Assembly: GCF_000517085.1 (NCBI RefSeq)
Contig: NZ_KI912107.1
Location: 4,461,980-4,525,979, forward strand
Direction: 5' to 3'
Length of the DNA: 64,000 nucleotides
Source of the DNA: Saccharicrinis fermentans DSM 9555 = JCM 21142
GTDB taxonomy: Bacteria > Bacteroidota > Bacteroidia > Bacteroidales > Marinilabiliaceae
The number at the start of each line of letters is the position of its first letter. Position 1 is the first letter of the stretch. Positions 7,787-16,761 of this stretch are shown piece after piece. A program made the position numbers and the translations under genes. Under the pieces are notes generated by a model that saw only the letters and a list, made by a program, of their open reading frames with translations, ran no database searches and was not told the origin of the DNA.

Positions 7787-8239
7787 TTATGATATCGGAA
7801 TTGTTTTAACAGGCCGAGGTTTCAACGCTTCGCTTTTGGGTAGCGTAATATGAAGAATACCGTCGCTGTAGCTTGCTTTAATTTCATCTACCTTCACAGA
7901 ATTTTCACCTAGCTCAAATGATCTTTGAAATGCTTGATAACTGTATTCTTTTCTGGTTATTTTACCTCCTTGTTTATCTTCTTTTTCGTCTTTGTGTTCC
8001 GATGAAATAGTCAAGATACCATTGTTGTAGTTTAATTTAAAATCGTCCTTTTTCATTCCCGGTGCAGCTACTTCAATGTGGAATTCAATGTCGTTTTCTG
8101 CCACGTTAACAGCGGGTAGTGTACTTTGAGTGCCCAATAAGTTCGATTGACTCCAATCCATCAAATCATTATCGAAAAAACGATCAAAGAAGCTGGGAAA
8201 GGATGGAAACGCTTGGTTACTTAATCTTGCAAGTGTCAT
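7787..8239 (-). CDS. Small heat shock protein, Hsp20/alpha-crystallin family
   Basis: 150 residues. The N-terminal arm (SFFDRFFDNDL), the alpha-crystallin domain (about 45-140, with VAAPGMKKDDFKL and SYSDGILHITLPK) and a C-terminal IPI (I-x-I) motif are all present. It is an ATP-independent holdase that binds unfolding proteins. Monocistronic; a TATATTTG box on the same strand lies about 180 bases upstream (8421-8428), too far to assign firmly. No CIRCE-like repeat was seen. Confidence 0.92.
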   Translation of the reverse strand: MTLARLSNQAFPSFPSFFDRFFDNDLMDWSQSNLLGTQSTLPAVNVAENDIEFHIEVAAPGMKKDDFKLNYNNGILTISSEHKDEKEDKQGGKITRKEYSYQAFQRSFELGENSVKVDEIKASYSDGILHITLPKSEALKPRPVKTIPIS

Positions 8240-8460
8240 GATAAATCCTCCAATTATTTAGTTAGACATTTTGTTTTTAATTGAACAACGATACTTCTTC
8301 AAATTGAATGCTAATGAAGATAGATGTTACGAATAGGTAAATATGTCTGATAATTAAGAACTTAACCTGTCAAATGTGCAGTTTATACTGACTTAATTGC
8401 TGTGAATTGTAAGGTTTGGACAAATATATATGGAGGCTTTAGTAATGATATCATTCGATT

Positions 8461-9723
8461 TTAGATCAAATACGCAAATAAATCTTGTTTATTATTCACG
8501 TATTCGCCAAAGAAGTTTTTGGCCTTCATTCGCTCTAATAAGGGTTCAAAATCGGCTTTTTCTTTTAGTTCTATACCAACCAAAGCTGGACCCTTTTCTC
8601 GATTAATTTTTTTTGCGTATTCAAAAAGGACAATATTGTCTGTGGGTCCGAGGATTTGATTCACAAATTCTTTTAATGCACCCGGGCGCTGAGGAAAACG
8701 AACGATGAAATAGTGTTTTAAACCTTCGTAAAGCATGGATCGTTCTTTGATTTCTTCGGTACGTGTAATATCATTATTTCCACCACTAATAATGCAGACT
8801 ACCTTTTTACCTTTGATATGCTCTTTATATTGCTCTAGGGCAGCAACCGAAAGTACACCCGCAGGTTCTGCTACAATTGCTTCATTGTTGTATAACTCTA
8901 ATATTTTGGTACATACTCTGCCTTCGGGAACCAATAACATATCGTCTAAATATTTTTTACAGATAGGAAAAGTGAATTCACCAACCCTTTGTACGGCTGC
9001 ACCGTCCACAAATTTATCAATTTCAGGTAAGGTTACTATTTGATCTGCCTTTATTGATTTGTACATGGCAGGGGCTCCTTGTGGTTCCACACCAATCAGC
9101 TGTATATTGGTGCTGTTTTGTTTGATATAGGTACTTAAGCCTGCTGTTAGTCCGCCACCTCCTACCGGAATAAAAATAAAGTCGGTTTCGGGTAACTCTT
9201 CTAGTATTTCCATACCAATGGTTCCTTGTCCTTCAATGACTTTGGCATCATCAAAGGGAGGTATAAAAGGCATATTATTTTCGGCCGTAAATTTTAATGC
9301 TTCGGTGTTGGCATCGTCAAAGGTGTCGCCAAATAAAACAACTTCAACCCATTCTTTTCCTAAGGTTTTTACTCGTTTTATTTTTTGTTGTGGTGTTGTG
9401 GTAGGCATATAAATAACACCTCTGGCCTTTAGTAAAAAACAGGATAAAGCCACACCTTGTGCATGGTTGCCAGCACTGGCACACACGATTCCTTGTTTGA
9501 GTCTTTCTTGCGGGAGAGAGGCTATTTTATTGTATGCACCCCTGATTTTATAGGAACGAACGACTTGTTGGTCTTCTCGTTTAAAATATATATCTGCTTG
9601 GTATTTCTCTGAATAGGTTGGGTTGTATTCCAGGGGTGTTTTTTTGATAACACCTTGTAAACGCTTTGCTGCTTCCTGAATATCTTTTAACTGGGGGATG
9701 TATATTTTTTGTTGACTGTTCAT
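8461..9723 (-). CDS. ilvA: Threonine ammonia-lyase (threonine dehydratase)
   Basis: PLP enzyme converting threonine to 2-oxobutanoate and ammonia, the first step of isoleucine synthesis. 420 residues: catalytic lysine K59 in SYKIRGAYNK, the phosphate-binding glycine loop PVGGGGLTAG, and a C-terminal ACT-like regulatory region (about 335-420, FIVRFPQRPGALKEF). The length fits the shorter allosteric IlvA with one regulatory domain. It stands alone, away from other ilv genes. A TATCTTTG -7 box lies about 70 bases upstream. Confidence 0.92.
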   Translation of the reverse strand: MNSQQKIYIPQLKDIQEAAKRLQGVIKKTPLEYNPTYSEKYQADIYFKREDQQVVRSYKIRGAYNKIASLPQERLKQGIVCASAGNHAQGVALSCFLLKARGVIYMPTTTPQQKIKRVKTLGKEWVEVVLFGDTFDDANTEALKFTAENNMPFIPPFDDAKVIEGQGTIGMEILEELPETDFIFIPVGGGGLTAGLSTYIKQNSTNIQLIGVEPQGAPAMYKSIKADQIVTLPEIDKFVDGAAVQRVGEFTFPICKKYLDDMLLVPEGRVCTKILELYNNEAIVAEPAGVLSVAALEQYKEHIKGKKVVCIISGGNNDITRTEEIKERSMLYEGLKHYFIVRFPQRPGALKEFVNQILGPTDNIVLFEYAKKINREKGPALVGIELKEKADFEPLLERMKAKNFFGEYVNNKQDLFAYLI

Positions 9724-9791
9724 TCTTGTTTTTTATTAAATGGCTATGCTTTCATACTTCGTCGAAGATCCTCTGTTTGCTCTTTTTATAA

Positions 9792-9799
9792 CAAAGATA
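9792..9799 (-). promoter_or_regulatory. Putative -7 box for ilvA
   Basis: TATCTTTG on the minus strand, matching TAnnTTTG, about 68 bases before the ilvA start. No good -33 TTTG at the right spacing. Confidence 0.4.
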
Positions 9800-10105
9800 T
9801 CTTGGTAAAATCAATATAAAATTTGATCTGTTTAAGCTATCTGCAATATTAATGCTTTTAACTTATAGTTTTGTACAATATGAAAAGGCTTTTTTTTACT
9901 AAACATCCCCAAAGGTGATCCGCTTTTTATCCAAGTTTTTTTAGCTGATAAAGATGTCTTAGGAGAAATAAGTCCTAAAAACTATGATGTTTGCCTAAGA
10001 AGGATCACTGATATGAAAGAACAGCGAGATCATAAGCGCCTCATAATGTTTGTCAGCCACAATATTTTGAATCCGTATTTTGGTACTCATTTAATAGGTT
10101 TATTA
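9800..10105. other. Intergenic region downstream of the PepSY gene, no gene found
   Basis: No supported coding region. A 6-bp stem TTAGGA / TCCTAA (9959-9978) may act as a weak terminator. GTGATCC (9916-9922) and GGATCAC (10002-10008) could pair at long range. An ATG frame from 10013 mostly overlaps the PepSY gene antisense and looks accidental. Confidence 0.4.
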
Positions 10106-11269
10106 TTAAATATCAAATTCTTGTATAAATTTTTTCTTTTGTTTTCTTCGGGATATCCACATTATCATACCAGTTATAGGAAGCGAAGCGCAAAATAAGC
10201 TGATCAGAAAGGCACATATTTTTCCTGGAATACCCAGTATATTACCTGTATGGATATCATAATTCATACGTCGTATTTTTTCGGGCAGTCCGGCCATTTC
10301 ATATCTGCCATAAATATGTTTTGGTTTTAATTCTTGAAGTGTATATTGGTCATAAAAAATGTAATCCATTTTCCAGTGGGTCGAGGGCTCACGGTTTAGT
10401 TCTACCAATATAGATTCGTTGTCCTTTTGAGGGGGATGTATTTCAAGAAAAGGTATATTCTTATTTTCATTTTTCACTTTTTGATAAACCATATCAATAG
10501 CTTGTGTAGGGTAGTTATATTTCTCTTTTTGCGTGATATCGGATGGCAACATTGTATATTTTACTTCCATCTGACCACCAAAGGATGTGTATATAAGTTT
10601 GGCAAGGCTGCCAAATAACCAGGATGCTCCAGTGAGGGCAATAATAAGTGCAGGGATGAGTATATAAAATCCTACTACTTTATGAATAGATGCTGTTTTT
10701 ATATGTTTGGTTTTGTTACGTGAGAATGAAAATACTCCTTTGATACGGAAATTTCTAGGCCACCATAAAATGAGGCCAGTAATTAATAAAATGAGAAAAA
10801 TGAGGGTACCTATGGCAACGATCGGCATTCCTATATTTAAGGGTAACCATAGAGCCATATGGCCATGAAGTACAAGTCCCCAAAATGATTTTAGATAATC
10901 TATTGATTTAATATATTCACCTGAATATGGGTTTATGTATACTGCACTATAGTGCATGGGTTCAGCCTGATAATAAACAATTTCAAGGGCATCGTCCTTT
11001 TCTCGATAGATAGCGGCATGGATTTGGATCCCAGGATTTAGTTTTTTACCGATGGAGATAGCTTTTGAAGGAAGTATTCTATTTTTGTTTTCTGCTTGAA
11101 CTTTTTTATAATCGGCGTTTAGAGATTCAATCTCTTCTTTAAAGGCATATAATGCACCTGTAATAGAAATAATAAATACAATAATTCCTGAAATAATACC
11201 GAGATATAAATGAATATGTCTCATTAATTTTTTGAATAGCATTGTATTGGCTTTGAATTCGTATTTCAT
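10106..11269 (-). CDS. PepSY-associated transmembrane protein (siderophore-iron reductase type)
   Basis: About 388 residues from the start MKYEFKANTM; a later start at 11242 (MLFKKLMRHIHLYLG) is equally possible, and an earlier one at 11317 less so. Helix 1 (HLYLGIISGIIVFIISITG) begins the PepSY_TM fold; further helices lie near the middle and at the C-terminus, with PepSY regions outside the membrane. Conserved histidines (RHIHLYLG, LHGHMALW, IHKVVGFY, YDIHTG) fit heme or metal binding in this family. It is last in an operon with a TonB receptor and a DUF4374 lipoprotein, so it probably helps release or reduce siderophore iron. Confidence 0.8.
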   Translation of the reverse strand: MKYEFKANTMLFKKLMRHIHLYLGIISGIIVFIISITGALYAFKEEIESLNADYKKVQAENKNRILPSKAISIGKKLNPGIQIHAAIYREKDDALEIVYYQAEPMHYSAVYINPYSGEYIKSIDYLKSFWGLVLHGHMALWLPLNIGMPIVAIGTLIFLILLITGLILWWPRNFRIKGVFSFSRNKTKHIKTASIHKVVGFYILIPALIIALTGASWLFGSLAKLIYTSFGGQMEVKYTMLPSDITQKEKYNYPTQAIDMVYQKVKNENKNIPFLEIHPPQKDNESILVELNREPSTHWKMDYIFYDQYTLQELKPKHIYGRYEMAGLPEKIRRMNYDIHTGNILGIPGKICAFLISLFCASLPITGMIMWISRRKQKKKFIQEFDI

Positions 11270-11378
11270 ATTCTGTGTGAAATGAGGAAAAGCCCGGAAC
11301 TTGTGGATTCCAGGCAAATAGCAATAGAAAATAATACCCTATCCAATGTCAGATATGAATAGCAATATATTGTTTTGT

Positions 11379-12611
11379 CTACTGATAAAGCGCTAAAATA
11401 GCTTTGGCATAATTACCTTCCACGTCAGCGCCTTTTGTAGCTGTATTGGCTTGAGTGTCTATCACGTAAATAGAGGCAAATGTTTGACTGCTGACTCCCA
11501 AATATAATTTATCATCTTCAATGAGGTAAGCACTATTCCATCCGCCACCACCTTTAGGTATATTAGGTAGTAAAGTGAATGTTTGGTTATATAGATCTAT
11601 AATTCCTGTTTCAAGTATTGGATTTTCGGCATTAGGAGCATAAGCAGCCCACAAATAGGCTTGATCGTTTTCATCTTCTTTGAGTACTTTAACTACGGCC
11701 TTACCATTCTTCACATAGATCATATCGTTGATTTTATAACCTCCACTTAGGGTTTCAAAGTCGATATAAAATGTGTTATCAAATACTGTTTCTCCATTTT
11801 TGATGCGTAAGATAGCTGAGTTTTTTGAAGGAACAGGTGTATAGCCGCAGGCCAATGAAGAGGGAGAAAAAGTATAAATGTCGCCCAATTCATCTTTTTG
11901 TAAAGCATTCATAGTGAAATATCTACCTATGTTGGGAGCTCTATTGTCTGAAATGATTGTTTCAAATTCCAATTCCGGATAACTAAATACAGCAACATAA
12001 GCTTGGTTGGCATTGGGAGTAGAAAAATCACCACTTGAACTGATATGATAATAAGCTGCAAATAGTTTATTGTCGCGAACTTTCATATCTACCGGAAAAG
12101 CCATTAATTGCTCGTTTTCGATATTGCCAAAATCGATAGATACCGTTTTTGTAATGCTCATGGTATTGGTATTTATTAGATATATCTTTTTATCAGATAA
12201 ACCCGAACGTGCGGATCCCATTAATACCATAGAGGCTTCGTCAACTACATCTATGGCATAGATATTCAGATCGGTATAAAAGCCCTCTCCTTTGGTGAGT
12301 GTGCCATTTATCAATTCATAACTTGTGAATTCCGGTGCGCTGGTGTATCCCGTAGAAAAGATCTGATCTACTCCCTGTATAAAGACCATCCATGCAGGTT
12401 GTTCAAAACCATTATTGACAGGGGAAATAGTACCTGAATAGAGTGTCTCAGCATTACTTAATACATCAACCACCGGGTCTGTTGCTGATTCAATTCCAAC
12501 GTAATAACTGGTTTCTATTGGAGTTATTTCTTCACCATCTTCTGTGCAGCCGGTAAAGGTGAATAGGGCTGTCAATACTAATTGACTTACATTAAAAATA
12601 TGAAATTTCAT
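11379..12611 (-). CDS. DUF4374 family lipoprotein of siderophore uptake operon
   Basis: 410 residues with a lipoprotein signal (lipobox ending FTFTGC, cysteine about 22). The rest resembles DUF4374, a beta-propeller-like family in Bacteroidota usually encoded next to TonB siderophore receptors and PepSY proteins. Phrases such as YLWAAYAPNAENPILETG and GGGGWNSAYLIEDDKLYLG are typical. It begins five bases after the receptor gene. Probably an outer-membrane surface or periplasmic iron-complex binding partner; the exact role is not established. Confidence 0.8.
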   Translation of the reverse strand: MKFHIFNVSQLVLTALFTFTGCTEDGEEITPIETSYYVGIESATDPVVDVLSNAETLYSGTISPVNNGFEQPAWMVFIQGVDQIFSTGYTSAPEFTSYELINGTLTKGEGFYTDLNIYAIDVVDEASMVLMGSARSGLSDKKIYLINTNTMSITKTVSIDFGNIENEQLMAFPVDMKVRDNKLFAAYYHISSSGDFSTPNANQAYVAVFSYPELEFETIISDNRAPNIGRYFTMNALQKDELGDIYTFSPSSLACGYTPVPSKNSAILRIKNGETVFDNTFYIDFETLSGGYKINDMIYVKNGKAVVKVLKEDENDQAYLWAAYAPNAENPILETGIIDLYNQTFTLLPNIPKGGGGWNSAYLIEDDKLYLGVSSQTFASIYVIDTQANTATKGADVEGNYAKAILALYQ

Positions 12612-12616
12612 GGTTT

Positions 12617-15007
12617 TTATTTAAATGAATGTATAAAATATCTCATCTTAAAACTGAGTGTTCTTCCGGGTCGACGTTGCTCAAAATTGTCGTATCTGTC
12701 CTGATCTAAGAGGTTGATGATGCCTGCAGAAATGTTGTACCTTCCGTTTTTTAAACTGTATACGAAGTCAAGGTCGGTGGAGTATTGCGTAGGCACTTCT
12801 TCTTTATCTTTACTGGCTAGATATTCCCAGCGATAGGGAAAACTATGTACATAGTATTGGCTGGCTGTCATCGAAAAGCGATCTGCTTTACTGAACACTT
12901 CTTCGAACTGATAAGTAAACTGAAGATTGCCAAATAGATATGGTTCATTAGGTTTTCGTGCATTGTGGAAGTTTGTTTTATTATTGCCTGAATTATTGCG
13001 TATATCTACATAGGTGCCATTTAGTGTTATCTTAAGTGCTTTTTTATAATGATAAACACCAGATATGTCGATTCCTTTGGAGAGGGTACTGGCATCGTTG
13101 ATATGTCTGGCTTTAATACCGGTAACTTCTTGTCTAATAAAATCACTGGCATCGCGAATAAAGGCATTGAAGGATAGAATAGAATGACCATTAGGGTGTT
13201 TTTGGCTGAAAATAATGCCTACATTGTAGTTGTGACTTCTCTCTGGTTGAAGAGATGGGTTGGCCACATTGTTTAATCCATCGCCAAAAAGTTCAAATAG
13301 TTCAGGGAAGCGAGTTGCATATTCATAGGAGCTCTTAAATTGAAATTTGCCCCGATGTAAGGTTCCCGAAAATCCATATCCTACAAAGTCTTTATCAATA
13401 TTAACCGGAATGGATTCATTACCTTGATAATCGGTTTCTATAGATTCTAGCTTGTAGTTGTACCATTTAATGAATAAAGAGCTTCGTAATAAATCGTTGA
13501 AAAATCGATTGGTGTATGAAAGTCCTGTTGCGTTTTTTATTACGGTGTTGGGATCTTTAAATTGGGTGTTGTTTTGGTTTTTGAGCTGGTCTGATCCTTT
13601 TAGATTAAGGTAGTTAAGACTTATATTTGCTGCTAAACCATGTTTTTCGTTCAGCTGATATTCGAGATAGGTATTGCCTAAAATATTGGTGACATCTAAT
13701 GTTAGCAGTGTTTTTCGGTTTTCTATTTCACCTACGTTTTCATGAAAGAATGTTTTGTTGGCGAACCAATCGTAGCGATAACTGCTGGTATCACTATTGA
13801 TATTATCTGAGAACACTCCTACAAAATAGGATCGTAACCCAAGTTTATGTTTCCATATATTGTTGTTCTCGTATTGAGCGTTCACAATCCATTTATCTTC
13901 GGCCGTAGATACTTCACCATAGGGTATTTTGGCTTGTCCAACCGCATGTGTGGGTTGTTGAATTTCATTGTAGTTATCTGAATACATAAGACCAAACATT
14001 AGGTTATCGGCCCATCTTGTCTGTGTGAAGCCTGTTTGCAACCAAAACATTTTTGACTCGTAGGCATCGTGGAAGCGTTCAACCCAAGTAGCTTGTTCGC
14101 TTTCTTTCCCTGTTGTAAAGTCAACCAAATATATGGGGACTTTATAGTTATTGTCTGCTTTGTTATAAAAAGACATCAATTGAAGTGTATAGCCAGAACT
14201 AGTATCTCTGTATTGAGAATTTACGGAAGCAACGTGGGTTCCAAAAGAACCTAGGGAATAGGAAGCATCCAAAAAAGATTCTTTCTTTTTCAATGTCACT
14301 ACGTTGATGGCACCTCCAAGCGCATCGGCAGATAGATGAATAGGAACTACTCCTTTGTAAACTTCTATACGTTCTATCAGATTGGCAGAGAAGTTATTAA
14401 GACTCAAAGAGCTGCCAAAGTAGTCCATGGGTATTCCATCAATAAATATGCGAATTTGGTTGTTAGATAGACCGTTTAATGAAAGTGTATAGTTAGAACC
14501 TAAGCCGCCTGACTGCCGGATATTAACACCTGATAATTTTCCAAGTATGTCATTACCATTGGTAGATAAGTTTTTGAATTGCTTTGACTCAATTACCTCT
14601 ATCGCATATGATTTTTCGCGTAGGATCGTAGCCTCCGATTTGCCTGTTATCATGATTTCGTCAATGGTGGTGTTTGACTCAAAGAGAAATTCATTAAATG
14701 TCAGTCGCTTCGCTTTATTCAAGTCTGCTTCCAGGTATTTGGTTTGATAACCCAGACAACTCATCACCAATTGGTATCTTCCTGGTTTATTGACCTGTAA
14801 TTTAAAATGCCCATTTTCATCGCTTACCGTGCCATATGGTGTGCCTTTTAAACTAATGTTTACCAATGGTATTATTTTACCTTTGCTGTCTGTGATACGT
14901 CCGGTTATTTCTGAAATATCATGGTTTTGTGCACTTACTATACTGACTGTTAGTGCTGTGAATAGATATAATAAGCCCTTTGAGAGGGGTCTGATTTTTA
15001 TTGTCAT
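12617..15007 (-). CDS. TonB-dependent siderophore receptor
   Basis: 796 residues: signal peptide (to about 26), a carboxypeptidase-regulatory-like domain (about 32-115, ITGRITDSKGKIIPLVNISLKG), a plug (about 140-235, GNDILGKLSGVNIRQSGGLG) and a 22-strand-type barrel ending in the aromatic terminus LSFKMRYFIHSFK. First gene of an operon with the DUF4374 and PepSY genes. By context it imports ferric siderophores across the outer membrane using TonB energy. Confidence 0.88.
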   Translation of the reverse strand: MTIKIRPLSKGLLYLFTALTVSIVSAQNHDISEITGRITDSKGKIIPLVNISLKGTPYGTVSDENGHFKLQVNKPGRYQLVMSCLGYQTKYLEADLNKAKRLTFNEFLFESNTTIDEIMITGKSEATILREKSYAIEVIESKQFKNLSTNGNDILGKLSGVNIRQSGGLGSNYTLSLNGLSNNQIRIFIDGIPMDYFGSSLSLNNFSANLIERIEVYKGVVPIHLSADALGGAINVVTLKKKESFLDASYSLGSFGTHVASVNSQYRDTSSGYTLQLMSFYNKADNNYKVPIYLVDFTTGKESEQATWVERFHDAYESKMFWLQTGFTQTRWADNLMFGLMYSDNYNEIQQPTHAVGQAKIPYGEVSTAEDKWIVNAQYENNNIWKHKLGLRSYFVGVFSDNINSDTSSYRYDWFANKTFFHENVGEIENRKTLLTLDVTNILGNTYLEYQLNEKHGLAANISLNYLNLKGSDQLKNQNNTQFKDPNTVIKNATGLSYTNRFFNDLLRSSLFIKWYNYKLESIETDYQGNESIPVNIDKDFVGYGFSGTLHRGKFQFKSSYEYATRFPELFELFGDGLNNVANPSLQPERSHNYNVGIIFSQKHPNGHSILSFNAFIRDASDFIRQEVTGIKARHINDASTLSKGIDISGVYHYKKALKITLNGTYVDIRNNSGNNKTNFHNARKPNEPYLFGNLQFTYQFEEVFSKADRFSMTASQYYVHSFPYRWEYLASKDKEEVPTQYSTDLDFVYSLKNGRYNISAGIINLLDQDRYDNFEQRRPGRTLSFKMRYFIHSFK

Positions 15008-15049
15008 ATAGTTTAATTGCTATGTTTATTTATTCTAAATAAATACAAG

Positions 15050-15057
15050 CAAAATTA
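15050..15057 (-). promoter_or_regulatory. Putative -7 box for the siderophore receptor operon
   Basis: TAATTTTG on the minus strand, 43 bases before the receptor start. No Fur-like palindrome was recognised nearby. Confidence 0.35.
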
Positions 15058-15260
15058 TGTGATTCTAATAACACCTCATATCCTTATTATTAGGTATTTT
15101 GAAGTTAGTAATACAGAATATTATACCCAGTATTTATGATTATGTATTGATATTATTACTACAATGCATAGCTACGGTTAAGATGACAGCTGTAGGTGTT
15201 TAATTTTTTAGGGGAGGAGATATGCCTGTTATAGCATTTGTTGGTGTCAATTTGAATGAT

Positions 15261-15298
15261 AAAAAATGATGAATATACAAGATATATCATCATTTTTT
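15261..15298 (-). terminator. Terminator of the hemolysin-III-type gene
   Basis: Stem AAAAAATGATGA pairs with TCATCATTTTTT, with a bulge and AT pairs extending it, directly past the gene's stop on the minus strand. The rest of the 15008-15307 gap holds only the receptor promoter region and nothing else recognisable. Confidence 0.75.
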
Positions 15299-15307
15299 AG
15301 GTTTGAC

Positions 15308-15967
15308 TTAGAGTAGTATAAAATAGTAAATAGAAATAAAGTGGCTGATAGCAGCTATCAGCACAAATATGTGAAATATGGCATGGTTGTATGGGATTTT
15401 TTTAATGGCATAAAGAACTGCGCCCAAAGTATAAGCGATACCTCCAAAAATAAGCCATGCAAAGCCGTTACTATGCATGTTTTGGTACAGGGGTTTGAAG
15501 GCAAAGACAGCAGCCCAGCCCATGAGTACATAAATAACGGTTGATAAAATACGGTATTTACCGGTAAAGAAAAGTTTTAAAAGAATACCGATTAAAGCGA
15601 TGCACCAGATGGCTGAAAATAATATCCAACCTGTTTTTCCTGACAATACAATTAAAGTATAGGGAGTGTATGTGCCTGCTATTAAAAAGAAAATTGCACA
15701 ATGATCCAGTATGTTTAATTTGTATCTAATTTTGGGCGTTTTAGCGCTATGAAAGAGGGTAGAGGCTCCGAATAGAGTGATTATACTTATACCATAAATC
15801 AAAAATGCGAATATATATATAGTGTTGTTAAATGGGATTACCTTGATAAGCATCATATATATTGCAATAATACCAAATATAACTCCGAGTGCATGTGAAA
15901 GAATATTTAGTTTTTCCTCTCTGGCAGGGTATGTTTTGAGCGGGTATTGTGCTTTGGTAGTAGTCAT
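15308..15967 (-). CDS. Hemolysin III / TrhA family membrane protein (PAQR superfamily)
   Basis: 219 residues, seven predicted helices. The N-terminal EEKLNILSHALG, the middle STLFHS and DHCAIFFLIAGTYTP, and the C-terminal NHAIFHIFVLIAAISHF carry the conserved Ser, His and Asp residues of the PAQR/CREST metal site. Family members affect membrane fluidity and lipid balance; haemolysis is a historical name. Single gene with its own promoter box 20 bases upstream and a terminator downstream. Confidence 0.88.
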   Translation of the reverse strand: MTTTKAQYPLKTYPAREEKLNILSHALGVIFGIIAIYMMLIKVIPFNNTIYIFAFLIYGISIITLFGASTLFHSAKTPKIRYKLNILDHCAIFFLIAGTYTPYTLIVLSGKTGWILFSAIWCIALIGILLKLFFTGKYRILSTVIYVLMGWAAVFAFKPLYQNMHSNGFAWLIFGGIAYTLGAVLYAIKKIPYNHAIFHIFVLIAAISHFISIYYFILL

Positions 15968-15987
15968 CTCTTTTGTTTTGATAGAGA

Positions 15988-15995
15988 CAAATGTA
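15988..15995 (-). promoter_or_regulatory. Putative -7 box for the hemolysin-III-type gene
   Basis: TACATTTG on the minus strand, 20 bases before the start codon. Confidence 0.45.
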
Positions 15996-16100
15996 AATAA
16001 TATTTTAGCTTGACACTCTGTTTTTTAAAACTTAACTTGAACAAAGTTAGTGAATAATTATTCTGGTTTAATCATCCGTTCTATATAAAACATATCAATT

Positions 16101-16547
16101 ATGAAAATTATTTTAGGGTTTATTTTCTATATGATGTTCGCGCTTACAATAAATGCGCAGGATTCATATTATTTTAATAAAATGGTGGAGCTGTCGTTTG
16201 AGGAAGCCACTACAAAAGCAAAAGCGTCGTTAAAAACACAAGGTTTTGGCATTGTTGCGGAGTCTAATATGGATAAGATGCTTAAGGAAAAAATAGGTGT
16301 TGATTTAATGCCTTATCGGGTATTGGGAGCCTGTAATCCAAAAATTGCTTATCGGGCCATACAAGTGGAAGATAATATAGCTATTTTTTTACCTTGTAAA
16401 GTGATTATCAAGTATGTTGCTGAAAATAAAACTGAAGTGGTGATGGTGAATCCGGTAGTGGCTATGAAAGCTATTGATAATACCAAAGCTCATAAATTAC
16501 TGATGGAGGTTTCTGTATTAATGAAAAAGGCATTGGATGATATATAG
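16101..16547 (+). CDS. DUF302 domain protein, exported
   Basis: 148 residues with a signal peptide (about 1-19, ending INA) and one DUF302 domain (about 25-145): SFEEATTKAKASLKTQGFGIV, shown in part, then ACNPKIAYRAIQVEDNIAIFLPC, with the usual conserved N-P and the two cysteines. DUF302 is an alpha/beta fold of unknown function, often near redox or stress genes. Single gene in this window. Confidence 0.8.
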   Translation: MKIILGFIFYMMFALTINAQDSYYFNKMVELSFEEATTKAKASLKTQGFGIVAESNMDKMLKEKIGVDLMPYRVLGACNPKIAYRAIQVEDNIAIFLPCKVIIKYVAENKTEVVMVNPVVAMKAIDNTKAHKLLMEVSVLMKKALDDI

Positions 16548-16761
16548 TGGCTGCAAGAAAACGACTGTTTTTTCTGTCTTAGAGCATTGAGATAAGCCAG
16601 TGGTGAGTGAAATGGCCAAACTATGTTCCAGAGCTATTGACAGGTATTGCCGGAATTAGTATGTTATAAACTTTGCATTTGTTATTGATTTTGTTATATC
16701 GCAGCATCGTATGTTTAGAGCTTTTATTGGATAGGTTCTGACAGGATGTATTTAAAACCGT

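Noticed and set aside
10013-10198. 61-codon frame after the ilvA gene
   Set aside because: Its second half is antisense to the PepSY gene and it has no homology signs.
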